Assembly: GCA_963556695.1 (NCBI GenBank) | Contig: CAUWAG010000010.1 | Coordinates: forward strand, 3,844,001 to 3,908,000 | Reading direction: 5' to 3' | From: Anthostomella pinea | Lineage: Eukaryota; Ascomycota; Sordariomycetes; Xylariales; Xylariaceae | DNA length: 64,000 nt | Shown here: positions 10,300 to 21,639 of the stretch, one piece after another | How positions within the stretch are numbered: the stretch's first letter is position 1 | Layout of the letters: each line of letters opens with the position of its first letter | Made by a program: the position numbers and the translations under genes | The notes under the pieces: model-generated | The model's database searches: none | What the model saw: the letters and a program-made list of their open reading frames with translations, nothing else | Told to the model about the DNA's origin: nothing

Positions 10300-13200
10300 A
10301 TGGATAGCTCTTCTGGCACGGCCTTAACTACATTACTCCATACCACGATGGGCTCACAAGACTCCAGCGTGCGTTTTCGCAAGATCCAGAGTTTCGAGAC
10401 TGAATATGCACCGGCGACCATCACCCAGTATGAGTCGAACAGAAGTGGCATGCAGGTCATTGTGGCCGATCGGAAGGGGCCCAAGGTGAACGGATATTTC
10501 ACCTTGGCCACGGAGATCTTCGATGACTCGGGCGCACCTCACACCCTTGAGCATTTGGTTTTCATGGGTTCCAAGAGCTACCGGTACAAAGGCTTGCTAG
10601 ATAAGCTGGCGTCGAGGGCCTACGGGTCAACCAACGCATGGACCGCAACGGACCACACAGCTTATACTCTGGAAACCGCCGGATGGGAAGGGTTTGCCCA
10701 AACCCTCCCTGTCTACCTCGAGCACCTCGTCGTCCCTACCATAACGGATGCCGCATGCTTGACTGAGGTACATCATGTCAACGGCGAAGGCAATGACGCT
10801 GGTGTTGTTTATTCCGAGATGCAAGCGGTACAATACACGAGCCCAGAGCTCATGGACCTCAAGGCGCGCCGCCTACTCTATCCAGAAGACGTTGGGTTCC
10901 GATATGAGACTGGAGGCATGATGGACGCGTTGCGAGTGCTGACTCCCAAGAAGATTCGTGACTTCCACAGGACCATGTACCAGCCGCGGAACATGTGTGT
11001 CATTATCGTGGGTGAGGTCGATCATGCTGACCTGCTGAATATCTTGGACAAGTTTGAGGATAGCATTAAGGATGATATCCCGCCAGTCGATGCGCCATTC
11101 CGCCGACCATGGATCGAATCTGCACAGCCTCCTGCGCTCAAACAGACGACCATTGAGACGGTCGAGTTCCCCGAAGAAGATGAATCTACCGGTGACATCG
11201 TCGTCGGCTTCTTCGGCCCCAGCTGCACCGATGTTGTCCAGGCGACGGCCTTGAATATCCTCCTGACATATCTCTGTGGATCATCCGTTGCAGTGCTAGA
11301 AAACGTCATTGTAGAGAAAGAGGAGCTTGCTAGCTCCGTCTCTTACTGGTGGGATGCGCGACCTGATTCTGTCATCTGGCTTCAACCAACAGGAGTCGCT
11401 ACTGACAAGTTGGAGTTTGTGGAGAATCGCCTAATTTCCCTCCTCAGGGAGGTTGCATTCAAGCCCCTGGATATGTCTTACATGAACGAATGCATCCAAC
11501 GAGAGCGGCGACAGGTGAAGGCACAGGCCGAGGAGTCGGAGTCCTACTACTCCACGAACATCATTACCGACTACCTCTTCGGCAAGAGAGATGGCTCAAC
11601 GTTGAGAGAGCTGGCGAGCCTCGGTGAATACGATACCCTGGAGCAATGGACAGACGACCAATGGCGCAGTTTTCTCAGAAAGTGGATTGTTGACGCTCAC
11701 CATGTCTCGATTCTTGGAAAGCCGTCCTTGAAACTGGCGAACAAGCTGAAAGAGGACGAAGTCGCCAGGATAGAGAAGAGAAAGCAAGAGTTAGGTTCGG
11801 AAGGACTTGAAAAGCTTCAAAAGAAGCTTGACTATGCCAAAAAGCAATGCGATATTGAGATCCCTGACTCGGTGCTCGAGCAGTGGCAAGTACCGGCAAC
11901 CGATTCAATCCACTTCATCCAGTCGCAAACCGCACGATCTGGTCTGGCCAAGAAGCTTGGTACCTACGAAAACTCAGCGCAAACGGCGATCAACAACGCA
12001 TCATCAGGCGAGCCATTGTTCATTCAGTTCGAGGATGTGCCGACAAATTTTGTGCACATCACAGTTCATGTCGGAACCTCGAATGTGCCTGTCAAGTACA
12101 AGCCTCTTATGCCCATCTTCAACGACAACTTCTTCAACACCCCCATCACGCGGAAGGGCGAGCGCATCGATTTCGAGCAGGTGGTAACGGAGCTTGAACG
12201 GGACACAGTGAGCTACGGGTTCGAAGGTGGCAGCCGGGTTGGCGACACTGAAAGCTTCCTCATTCGTATGCAGGTTGAGCCTGACAAGTATGCCACCGCC
12301 ATCGAGTGGATAAGGACCATGATGTTCGATAGCATCTTTGATGTCACCCGCTTAAAGGCGGCCGTTGCCAAACAGCTTGCCGATATCCCGGAGTACAAGC
12401 GTGACGGTCGAGTTATGTCCAATGAGGTGGAAATGGCGCTCCACAACGAGGCTTCGTCGCTTATGGCAGCGAAGCGTACACTGGTCAAGGCTGTATACCT
12501 CCGTCGACTCAAGAAGATTCTCGAGAAAGAACCAGAGACCGCGTTATCATGGCTAGAGGAAGTCCGGAAGTCACTTTTCACCTTCGATAATCTCCGCGTT
12601 CTTGTCACAGCTGACATTTCCAACTCCAAACTTCCTGACCCGGTCAAGACTTGGGACATATTATCCAAGTCTCTCAACGTGAGCTCCGAGACGATCCGAC
12701 CAATTGTTAAGCCGTACACTCTCCTCAATAGTGAAGGCCGCAACCCTGGTTCTATCGGCGCGACTATCATTCCGATGACTACCATCGATAGCTCATACTC
12801 CATCAGCTCGGGCAAGGGCCTCACATCTTTCTCCGACCCGGCAGTACCGGCACTACTTGTCGCCATGCAATATTTGGAGACTGTCGAGGGGACACTTTGG
12901 AATGCAGTTCGTGGCAATGGGCTAGCGTACGGTGTCTACTTTGCAAAGGAGTTGGATGGCGGATACTTGCACTTTAAGGTGTACCGCTCACCGCTAGCCT
13001 CCAAGGCCATTGCGGCAGCCCGCGATGCTATCGCAGCCTTAGCGAACGGGACCGTTGCCTTCGAGAAGCCGATGATCGAGGGCGCCATTAGCCAGCTCGT
13101 TATGGCGATGGCCGACGAGCAGGCCACGATGGCAACGGCAGCGGTGCAGAACTACATCATCGGTGCTGTAAGGGGCCTAGAATCCGACTACAGTACGAAG

Positions 13201-13571
13201 ATGCTGGCGAAGGTCAGAGCCGTGACAGTAGACGAACTCAAAGAGGCGATGAAGACTTGGCTGCTCCCAATGTTCGAGCCCGGAAAGAGCAATGTAATCG
13301 TCTGCTGTGCACACGTCATGGTTGAGGTAAGCCATCCCGTTCCAATATACCACGACTCATGGTTGCGAGTACTAACATGGCCTATTAGAAAATGGAGAAG
13401 GAACTCCAGGACATGGGGTATAATACCCACATCAAGCAGCTATCAGACTTCAACGACGATTACGGACTTGAGGCTCCTGCTGGAGAGGAAGATGGCGAGG
13501 ACGTGGACGACAATGACGACGAAGAAGGTTCGGAAGGCTCGGAGGACTCCGATGATTCAAATGATGATTAA
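10300..13571 (+). CDS. M16-family (pitrilysin/insulinase-like) zinc metalloprotease
   Basis: Exon 1 (10300-13326) and exon 2 (13389-13571) give 1069 aa; the 62-nt intron has GTAAGC, TACTAAC and TTAG signals. The inverted zinc motif HTLEH lies at residues 81-85 and the downstream metal-ligand Glu is probably in VVYSEMQ near residue 173. The M16 domains follow. The C-terminus is very acidic (runs of E/D from EEDGEDVDDNDDEE). The size and architecture match the fungal group containing S. cerevisiae Sdd3 (YOL098C) and S. pombe SPAC3H1.02c, cytosolic or nuclear peptidases rather than mitochondrial MPP. Catalysis is peptide-bond hydrolysis inside a two-half clamshell. Without splicing the reading frame would replace the acidic tail by an unrelated sequence. 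Confidence 0.9.
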
Positions 13572-13884
13572 TTGAGGATAGACCGGTTCTGGAGTCTGCA
13601 TGAGGTCTGAGTTAGGAACGACAGATTCTAGAGGCTACCGTCCCCTACAAGAGAAACATTGATTCATGTAGAGACACATTCATGAACTATCTGAAACTCC
13701 AACACGTTTCTTTCCGCCTTTGTCTGTTTTTAATCGCGTCTATAAGTATGAACACATGCCTCCTGGCTGACAAGATTTGATAACCCGCGAACTCACCACC
13801 CCAAGTCATCGAACAAACACAACCCGAAATAATCCAACGAACACTATTTCTTTTTAAAACCATCAAACCGAACTAAAACACACC

Positions 13885-14682
13885 ATGCAGCTCAGCAAGC
13901 GTGCCCTCTTTATGACGGTGTCAATACCTGTTTTAGTTATGTATATATATTTTTCAGTCCGCCCGCCGCCGATGCCGGACCGCGTCGTCGACGGCGAAGT
14001 GACGGGCATCTACAATCGAGGTGGATGTTGGCTGTTCGCCAACACGCCCACCTGCGTGACGCCGTGGCGATACGAGCGCGCCGCTGCGAGTATCAACTGC
14101 CACTTCCTCAACATCAAGTGCCTGTGCGACCGCGAGGACGACTTCGGTAGGGCCCTGGGCGGCAACATGGTCTGGGACGGCGAGTGTGGCGTCGCGGGTC
14201 ATCTGAGTGAGTTATCTTCTACTTTTGGTGTCTTTTTTCTGTGTCTCTTTTCTATGTCTCCCTTCAGATGTCCTTTTGGTTCACCTTCTTCGAGGGGCGC
14301 ATGGTCTTGACCACCCAGCTAACCTAACCTCATCACCCACCCAGCCTCCCTCAGCCGCCTCCGCGAAGTCTGCGCCGCCGTGCGCAAGGAGCGCGCCGCC
14401 GACGCCGACGCCGAGAAGAAGGCCAAGGAGGAGGAGAGGGCCGAGGACAGACGCGCCCAGGCGAAGATGTCCAAGTTGGAGTACGAGGCCGCTGCTCACC
14501 GCCTCAGGAAGAACCAGGAGGAAGCTGCTGCTGCGGCGAGGAAACTCAGGGGTGTGCAGGGGGCTACTGCTGCGATGCAGGCTACGCGGCCGACTATGGC
14601 GACTCAGGCGACGGCCAAGACGACGGCGAAGGGGGGAGCGAAGGCGAAAGCGCAAGCGAAGGCGGGGGGCCGGGAGCTCTAG
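13885..14682 (+). CDS. Membrane-anchored cysteine-rich protein (CFEM-like) with coiled-coil tail
   Basis: Two exons, 13885-14206 and 14345-14682, give 219 aa; the 138-nt intron runs GTGAGT to CCAG and keeps frame. Residues ~8-25 (LFMTVSIPVLVMYIYFSV) are a signal peptide or signal anchor. The next ~95 residues carry seven Cys in a pattern resembling CFEM (GCWL, PTC, INC, KCLCD, ECGV, REVC), but one of the usual eight is missing and the spacing is loose. The C-terminal half is Ala/Lys/Glu/Arg-rich, predicted coiled coil (AEKKAKEEERAEDRR) and then Ala/Thr/Lys-rich. CFEM domains occur in fungal surface and secreted proteins, some binding haem. Fusion to a charged coiled coil is unusual. Function unknown. 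Confidence 0.65.
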
Positions 14683-15148
14683 GTTGGAGGATGTGGTGGT
14701 GTGGTTAGGGGAGGGTGTTTGTATGGGGTTTCTTGCAAGGGGCGCTGGCGTCGCTACTGCTCTGTGTTGGGTCTTGGGAGGCGTTGGTTGCGATCGGGCT
14801 TCGATCACTCTTTTTCATTTGGGTTTAGGGAGTCACATACAGGCATAGAAGGTCTAATCATAGAAGAGGATGCAAATTGAAAGTAGAGAGCTTGAAATGT
14901 TACTGTATTCGATATCTGGTTACAGTACGGTGGGTGGTGCTTAGGGGTAAAGCGCTTAGCGACGGTTGCGAATTCTCGAAGCAATCGCTATCACCTCATC
15001 ATGCATGTTCTACCGAATGGTCTCAGGCAGACCCAACAGATCCGCCAGACCGTCCCCAGGTCGTCGTTGGGGCTCCTTTATCTGATGAATTTCAGTGTGC
15101 CGGGGCGTGGTTGTCGATACGTGTTGGTCATTCTTTTCCAAATGGCAC
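14683..15148. other. Spacer between convergent genes
   Basis: Presumed 3' ends of the flanking convergent genes. A GTGAGT donor just below 15155 (minus strand) could start an intron of the neighbouring minus-strand gene with a short last exon near 15000-15070. I could not decide this. Confidence 0.4.
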
Positions 15149-15634
15149 TCACCTGTACGGTAACGTTGTCAGTTCATGAAATATATAGCTGTCCATCTCT
15201 GGCCAGGTCCACCACGTCTGGCAATCCCGGCCAATCCCCGGGTTGTAAGGTTGAGGTATGCCAGACGTGCCGACACCTCCGCTCGCGATGACGGCGTCCA
15301 TAGGCGCCCATTTCGTAGCATACGGATCTCTGCGATCCCTGAGACCCCTCTCGGAAATCCAGCGCTTGAGCTTGCTTTCGAAAGAGGACAACATTGATTT
15401 CGTGTCCCTCTTAACCCCTAACATTCTCCCACGCAACGACTTCGGATCGCCGTGGTACGCCTGGCAGGATCTGCACAGCGTTATGAACCGGGGGCCGGTG
15501 TCGATGACCAGCATCGAGCACTTGCCTGTTGAATGATATGCGCTGCAGTGTGAGGTCTCGGCAGGGAGGTAGCCGAGCCCCTTGGTCTTGTTGCAGCAGT
15601 GGCAGTGGAGCCTGCGCCTTTCCTGCCTGCACAT
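15149..15634 (-). CDS. Hypothetical protein with N-terminal Cys/His cluster
   Basis: The 161-aa frame from ATG 15634 starts MCRQERRRLHCHCCNKTKGLGYL, with Cys and His clustered in the first 60 residues (CHCCNK, SHCSAYH, TGKCS) and LCRSCQAYH near residue 55. This could bind zinc. The C-terminal half is polar with YNPGIGRDCQTWWTWPEM. The 3' end coincides with an AG-GTGAGT sequence, so the true protein may continue after an intron. No family recognised. It sits at the edge of the AT island. Confidence 0.45.
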   Translation of the reverse strand: MCRQERRRLHCHCCNKTKGLGYLPAETSHCSAYHSTGKCSMLVIDTGPRFITLCRSCQAYHGDPKSLRGRMLGVKRDTKSMLSSFESKLKRWISERGLRDRRDPYATKWAPMDAVIASGGVGTSGIPQPYNPGIGRDCQTWWTWPEMDSYIFHELTTLPYR

Positions 15635-16204
15635 AGTTTCGACTTGGGCATGTTGCTAGGGAGATTTCAAAGTGGGAAAACTTTCGAAGAATTGGGCTTT
15701 ATATCGGCTCGACGATGCCTCTCTTGCTGGGTTGGGGTTCGAGGTATACTTGAACAATCTACTTGTCTTGCGGCTGTGGCGTTTCTTTGAGCGGGTGGTG
15801 CCTTTGTGCTGGGGATGGGGTGGAAGAATGGCATTGTGTCCTCAGACATTGGAGTTTTCCTTGTCTACCAGAAAATGGCATTCAAAAAGTCGGGCGTACT
15901 AAGAAACGAATACTTGTTCTTCCAGAGTACTCTTCATCTTGATTTTCTAGAAGCAGTTAAGGTTCGTAAAGTACATCTTTGCGAGATTCCCGTACGAGGG
16001 TCCGTCCTTATATAAGGCTCTTGAAACTTATAGTAAAAAGGTATACGAAGGTTTTACTAGGGTCATATTAGCGTTAAGGTTAAAGAAAAAATAAAAAGAG
16101 TTTAGCTATAAGCTACTACATTTGTTTGTTTGTTAATTTGCTTAAAGTTATGGCAGAGCTCAAATTAATCCGAATACGAAGTCTTTTTAAATATTCTAAG
16201 AGCA

Positions 16205-16380
16205 TTATCCGTGAAACGATAAGTGTAGTATGAGCGTGACAGCGTTGTTGTATTCAAGAAAAGGTCTATGTACTGTTTGTTGGTGGTAGAATACACTTAG
16301 ATGCCGTGTGGGTCCCTGTATGACCCAACAGCGTGGCTGATTCCCACATACTGCTCACATATACTTTATTATACTTTTAA
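16205..16380. repeat. Copy A of a dispersed repeat, little mutated
   Basis: Contains GATGCCGTGTGGGTCCCTG and GCGTGGCTGATTCCCACATA. It is the least RIP-altered of three copies and shows what the AT-rich copies at 16555 and 18590 looked like before mutation. Confidence 0.7.
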
Positions 16381-16554
16381 AAAAGTAATTAATAGTCTTT
16401 TTATCTACTAACGGGGTCTTTTAACCGCGTCTTTAAGAATCTTTAATAACTTTAATTTGCAGCTTTATAATAAATAGCGCTATATTATATCTTTAATAAC
16501 TTTTCTTTTTTCTTTTTTCAAGTTTGAATTAAAGCTTAAAATATTATTTATAAA

Positions 16555-16720
16555 CCGGAAAATATAATATAAACGTAGTAATAATATTATATTTTAAAAA
16601 GGTTTCTTGACTATTTATTAGTAATAAAATACACTTAAGTTTTTTATAAGTCTTTATACGACTTGATAGCGTAGCTAATTCTTATATACTACTTATATAA
16701 ATAAGTAAATACTGCTTACA
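16555..16720. repeat. Copy B of the same repeat, RIP-mutated
   Basis: Aligns with copy A; for example GCGTGGCTGATTCCCACATA reads GCGTAGCTAATTCTTATATA here, all G-to-A or C-to-T changes. Confidence 0.7.
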
Positions 16721-17765
16721 AGCCTTTTTTTTAACTATAACTAAAAGCTATATATAACTAACTATCCTTTAAATCAGATTAATAAATTAAAACCGCTAAT
16801 TTTTATTACCTTCTTAACTATTAAGACATACTATAACACATTAATTAATATATAATCGATGTGTTAATAAGTTAAGCGTATTATAACATATTTACTTATA
16901 TATAAATATACGCTTAACAAATTAATTAATTTTAAAAATCCTCTATTTATAACTAGGCGACCAAGTATTTAAACTTCAAGTTTTTTAATAGCTTCATAAA
17001 TCTATTACCTAGGTTATTACTACTCTTAACGTGTTTTAACTTATTTATCCCTTCGTTTACTTAATAAATATAGTTATATATTAATTGAACGTAATATCTT
17101 TTTCAAAACATTTTAAAATTTCTTACATAAACGTATCGCTAGTATTATCTTATATAAACGTAATAACTCTTTTTGATACTAAACTTGATTTTATAAAAAA
17201 TGTTATAAATAAAAGCAGCATTTTGAATATCTTTATTAAGCGCTACGTGTTTTAATTCAATTAATCTTATAATAGCGACCTTTTAAATGATTGTGTTTTA
17301 AAAATTAAAACTTTTTTATAAAATATATGTATTCAATAATTAATTTAACGTTATTTTATTTATTAAAAAGCTTAATATTACAGGTGTTGAACAGTTTTAA
17401 ATCGTTGTATAAATAATAAGAATATTATATAATAAGCTTATAATATTATATATTAGACTTAATAATAGTTTTTATGTATTTAATTATTTGTTTAAGTATT
17501 TTTATATATTTAAAAGTAAGATTATTTATAAAACCAGCTTAAATCAACGTTAAAAAATCAATTCTAAAAATTTAGGTAAAAGATTTAAACTTGCCGAGTA
17601 TAAAGGCGTATTTAAACGTTTCTTTGTTAATTATTCGATTTTAAAAGTTATAAAAAACAGCGTATTTAAAGCTAATAAGTTTGAAATATAATAAAAAAGC
17701 GCGTACTTCTTAATATTTAATAAACTTAAATACTTTTATAAAATATTAAAACTAATTAAGCTTTA

Positions 17766-18299
17766 TGTTGGAACAGGCTTGGCCGATCAATCATAATACT
17801 CGAGTATGGGTCAAAGTCATGATGTTGCTGATGTGTTGGATTGGGAGGTCTAGCTGGACTTGCAGGTCTGGCTAAGTGTCCTGTCAGATTTGAGCCAATC
17901 GTGAGGTTGAAGTGTGTCTGTGTATTCTGTCTCTCTAGAGTGTCCTCGTGCGACCGTGGCAGTTTTGTGCCAGAGGGGGCTGGATCGGGACGGAACAACT
18001 AGGTTCCGGTGTCTACCTATCAAGGTGCCCTCTGGGCTCACCTTTAATCCAACATGTCCTCACAATCCGGTATCTAATCTCTTATCTAATCATACATGTG
18101 GATCTGGTATGGATGGTTTGCAGGCTGGAATCGCATGGATACAACACGAACGATTAGATAAGAGATTAGATACCGGATTGTGAGGACACTTAGCCAGACC
18201 TGCAAGTCCAGTTAGACCTCACAATCCAACACATCAGCAACATCATGACTTTGACCCATACTCGAGTATTATGATTGATCGGCCAAGCCTGTTCCAACA
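17766..18299. mobile_element. Head-to-head LTR palindrome with nested LTR fragment
   Basis: The segment begins TGTTGGAACAGGCTTGG and ends with its near-exact reverse complement CCTGTTCCAACA; the arms match for ~115 bp. Read in detail, a minus-oriented LTR of the family at 18386-18587 (5' end near 18151) is interrupted by a fragment of a second LTR family (17882-18049). The fragment is flanked by a repeated TGTCCT. A truncated plus-oriented LTR of the first family follows (18152-18299). The inner fragment is homologous to the reverse complement of about 59810-60000. The sequence could fold into a long hairpin. Confidence 0.75.
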
Positions 18300-18385
18300 G
18301 TTCGATTAATAGTCGGTTAAAAATACTTTTATTATACATTAATATTTAAACTGTAAAAATGTTATTATAAAAATATTATACATAA

Positions 18386-18587
18386 TGTTGGATCTATGCA
18401 ATTCCAGCCTGCAAACCATCTATACCAAGACCCACATATATGATTAGATAAGAGATAGATACCGGATTGCGAGGTTATTTAGCCAGACCTTCAGGTCCAG
18501 CTAGACCTCCCAATCCAACCATCAGCAACATCATGACTTTGACCCATACTCGAGTATTATGATTGATTGTTCAAGCCTGTTCTAACA
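18386..18587 (+). mobile_element. Solo LTR with 5-bp target-site duplication
   Basis: Starts TGTTGGATC and ends TCTAACA. It is flanked by CATAA at 18381-18385 and CATAA at 18588-18592, a perfect 5-bp duplication as left by LTR-retrotransposon integration. It is ~202 bp and homologous to the arms of the neighbouring palindrome. No internal retroelement sequence is attached, so it is a product of LTR-LTR recombination. Confidence 0.85.
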
Positions 18588-18589
18588 CA

Positions 18590-18745
18590 TAATTAAATAA
18601 GTATAATATAAATGTAGTAGCGTTATTATATTTCAAAATGGTTTATTATTTATTCATTAGTAATAAAATATATTTAAATCTTTTATAGGTTCTTATATAA
18701 CCCAATAACGTAGTTAATTATTATATACTACTTATAAAGCCACTT
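18590..18745. repeat. Copy C of the dispersed repeat, heavily RIP-mutated
   Basis: Aligns with copies A and B (AATAACGTAGTTAATTATTATATA in place of the GC-richer words of copy A). Confidence 0.65.
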
Positions 18746-18976
18746 TTTAAACTATAAACATATTAAGAAACATAATGATAGTACATTAAAAAGCCGCAAA
18801 TCTATAACTTTATGTTATAGTTTTTCTAAAACTTACTTAAAGTTAGATAAGGATTTTTCTACCTTGTAACTTAAAACTAGCTAGTTTATTATAATGACTA
18901 CTTTTTAAATGTTTATATAAAACAAAGAAATAAGCTAATGGTACAACTCTTATTATAATTTCTATATTATAATATA

Positions 18977-20836
18977 ACGTAGCTGACAAGCGAGTTGACA
19001 TTACAAGCGAGTTGGCACTCGTCATGAACTTTCCAACCAATACGATTCAAACCATCATATCTCCACCAACAACAATGGCACCGCGTTATAACGAATCAGA
19101 CTTGCAGCTAGCTGTTCAAGCTAAACGACGTGACCCTCATATTCCTATATTTCAGCTTGCGAAACTCTTTAATATCCCTCGTTCCACTTTGAGCAATAGA
19201 GTCAAAGGAATGTCATCACGACGCGACAGCATGCCCAATACTTTGAAACTTATGGTTTCCGAAGAGAATGCCATTTGTTCCTTCATTCTTGACCTGGATG
19301 CGCGAGCATTTCCGCCCCGGTACAGTTATGTTGAAGATATGGCGAATCAATTGTTGGCGGCGTGTGGGGCTGGACGCGTTGGAAAGAACTGGACGCGGAA
19401 CTTCATCAAACGTACACCAGGCCTCCGGACGCGTTTTCATCGGAAGATAGACTACCAGAGGGTCTTGAACGAGGATCCAGACACGTATCGCGCGTGATTT
19501 CGCCAAGTTGCAGCGGCAGTCGCAAAACATGGTATCCAAGACGCGGATATTTACAATTTCGACGAGACTGGGTTTATGATGGGCATTATTGGGTCCGGCA
19601 TGGTCGTTACAAGCGCCAAAAGACGTGGCAGGCCTAGACAAGCTCAGCAAGGCAACAGGGAATGGTCTACAGCAATCTCTGTTGTTAATGCTGATGGTTG
19701 GGTGGTCCCGCCGTTCATCATTCTACAGGGCAAAACCCACCTCGCGTCATGGTATCGCGACACAATATTACCACGCGATTGGAAGGTGGCCGTGTCCGAC
19801 AACGGGTGGACCACGAATGAGATTGGTTTGGAATGGATTCAGCATTTCGACAAGTATACCAGACCGTGTATGACTGCCGGTAAACGCCTCCTCATCCTAG
19901 ATGGTCACGAAAGCCACCATTCCCAGGTCTTTGAGGATTATTGTCAGAACAATGGCATTATCACCCTTTGTATGCCTGCCCACTCATCACACAGGCTCCA
20001 GCCTCTAGATGTCGGCTGTTTTAGCCCGCTCAAACGAGCTTACGGCCGCATGATTGAGGATCTCATCCGGCGTCATATAACCCACGTTTCGAAGGAGGAC
20101 TTCCTTGCAGCGTTTTGTGAAGCACACAACGCTGCTATGACGCTAGGAAACATTCGAGCAGGTTTCAGTGCCACTGGGCTTGTTCCTTTTGACCCAGAAA
20201 GTGTCATTTTAAAGCTGGATGCTGTCGCTGTCATACGAACACCGTCGCCAGACCTCAATCTGCCACCCACTACTTGGACTTTGAAGACGCCTATCACCAT
20301 TAACGAAGCGGTAAACCAATCGGTTTATATCCGAAACCGAGTCAGAAACCACCAGGGAAGCTCACCTATATCAATAATTGATGCGTTGAGCTCGTTTTTG
20401 AAGGCTACATATGGTCTTATGCATAAGGTCGCTTTGGCTGATTCCCGGGTCCGCGAACTAGAAGAGGCCAATCACTTACTAAGTAAACGCCGGAGAACAA
20501 AAAACAAACGTCTAATGAAAGGAGGAATACTTTTTGTTGAAGATGCAGTAGATCTTCAGGCTGCAAAGGATGGTACTGAGCTGGCAAAACAGGAAATGGG
20601 TGAAGGTAGTCGTCGTCCGAGGCGGGCGGCAGCGCGTGGGCGACGGTGTGGCGTTTGCGGCAATACTGGCCATAATGCGCGAACTTGTACAATAGAGATA
20701 GAAACCTCTGAGGAAAAGGAATCTGATTAATTGAATTGAACTGAATGCATTGTGGTGAAGTTATTTGACATGGCAGTTGGAGAGTTCATGACGAGTGCCA
20801 ACTCGCTTGTAATGTCAACTCGCTTGTCAGCTACGT
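18977..20836 (+). mobile_element. pogo/Tc1-mariner-type DNA transposon with perfect 54-bp TIRs
   Basis: Bases 18977-19030 and 20783-20836 are perfect inverted repeats (ACGTAGCTGACAAGCGAGTT...). TA dinucleotides at 18975-18976 and 20837-20838 mark the target site. Each TIR contains two near-identical 17-bp words (ACAAGCGAGTTGACATT / ACAAGCGAGTTGGCACT), probably transposase-binding sites. The 1860-bp element holds a single transposase gene and lies in the RIP island yet is itself GC-normal, so it arrived after most of the RIP or escaped it. Confidence 0.92.
19075..20730 (+). pseudogene. DDE_1 (pogo-like) transposase with one in-frame stop
   Basis: The frame from ATG 19075 (MAPRYNESDLQLAVQAKRR) to TAA 20728-20730 is open except for a TGA at 19495-19497. 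Relatives typically have a Trp here (RAWFR), so TGG to TGA is inferred. Order: Psq-type HTH, CENPB HTH (SNRVKGMSSRRDS onward), first catalytic Asp in IYNFDETGFMMG, second in LLILDGHESHHS, third in LQPLDVGCFSPLK, and a C-terminal CCHC zinc knuckle CGVCGNTGHNARTC. An upstream ATG at 19024 lies in the TIR. A 30-nt intron removing the stop would be too short. Read-through or a related active copy in trans is possible. Confidence 0.88.
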
Positions 20837-21085
20837 TATAACAACTTATATTAAACTTCTTTTAAGTAAACTTAAACTTAAATGCTTTAAATATATCATA
20901 TAATAGGTTTTTATACTCAACTTTAAGTATTATAAAATATGAAATAAAAATCTATCCCTATTTATAAACAACTATTATATATCACGCAGGCTATAATAGC
21001 GTTTAAAGACGTGACAGTATATTAATAAGGCCTTAAAGGCAATTTTAAACTGCTTAGCCTATGATATTAAATCGAAGCTACGCCG
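20837..21085. other. AT-rich remainder of the RIP island
   Basis: AT-rich sequence without open frames between the transposon and the solo LTR. Confidence 0.7.
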
Positions 21086-21299
21086 TGTCACGGCGAGCGT
21101 ACTGAGGAGCTGGGACATGGCCGGCAGCAAGCAGCTATTACTCTATTGACGAGAATACCAAGACTAGAGAGGAAAGGAAGAGAGAGAGAGAGATAGGTAC
21201 AGTGGGAGGTTGCCCCTTTAAGGGGATCCTCTGGTCAGATCCTTCCCCTATTGGGAAGTATCCGCTTGTCATGTGGGAAGCTCTGTGCAGGCCGTCACA
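21086..21299 (+). mobile_element. Solo LTR with 5-bp target-site duplication
   Basis: Begins TGTCACGGCGAGC and ends GGCCGTCACA, flanked by CGCCG at 21081-21085 and 21300-21304. A second copy of the same LTR, also with its own target duplication, is at 58394-58603. ~214 bp; no internal region. Confidence 0.88.
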
Positions 21300-21304
21300 C
21301 GCCG

Positions 21305-21639
21305 CGGCCCTACGCAAGCTATAAGGCGCCGCACCCAGGGGATAGAAGTGAAGTTCCCGACGCAAGACGGGTCACGGGTCACGGGACCTGCGGATGCCCT
21401 ACCTGGAGGCAGGTGTTGAATACACGGATGTTGATTGATTCTATTGATTGTTCTGCTCTGCGTGCAGAGATTGGTCATCTGTCTTCTTGGTGGGTCAGAT
21501 GCCCTGTGCGTCTCTGCCCCACTGGAGATCTTCCGGTGTCTATTTCCGGCTCCCATTCAACAAGACTAAAAGAGACTTGGGGAGGACTAAATATGCTGAG
21601 CGCGTTCAAAAACAACGCCGGGCTACCAAGATACTCCAT
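21305..21639. other. Unassigned GC-normal stretch
   Basis: Short conflicting frames on both strands; no domain recognised. It may belong to the decayed transposon whose end follows. Confidence 0.35.

Larger units (their letters stand above)
16020..18976. other. AT-rich, RIP-degraded repeat island
   Basis: Composition drops abruptly to very high A+T with TA-rich words and no open frame, the usual end state of RIP in ascomycetes. Recognisable pieces inside are three copies of one repeat (16205, 16555, 18590), an inverted LTR structure (17766-18299) and a solo LTR (18386-18587). No gene is supported. Confidence 0.85.

Noticed and set aside
13327..13575. Unspliced C-terminus of the M16 protein
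   Set aside because: The intron signals are canonical and the spliced acidic tail is coding-like; the unspliced frame is not.
19485..19516. Mini-intron removing the transposase stop
   Set aside because: It would be about 30 nt, shorter than any other intron in the window, with no branch site.
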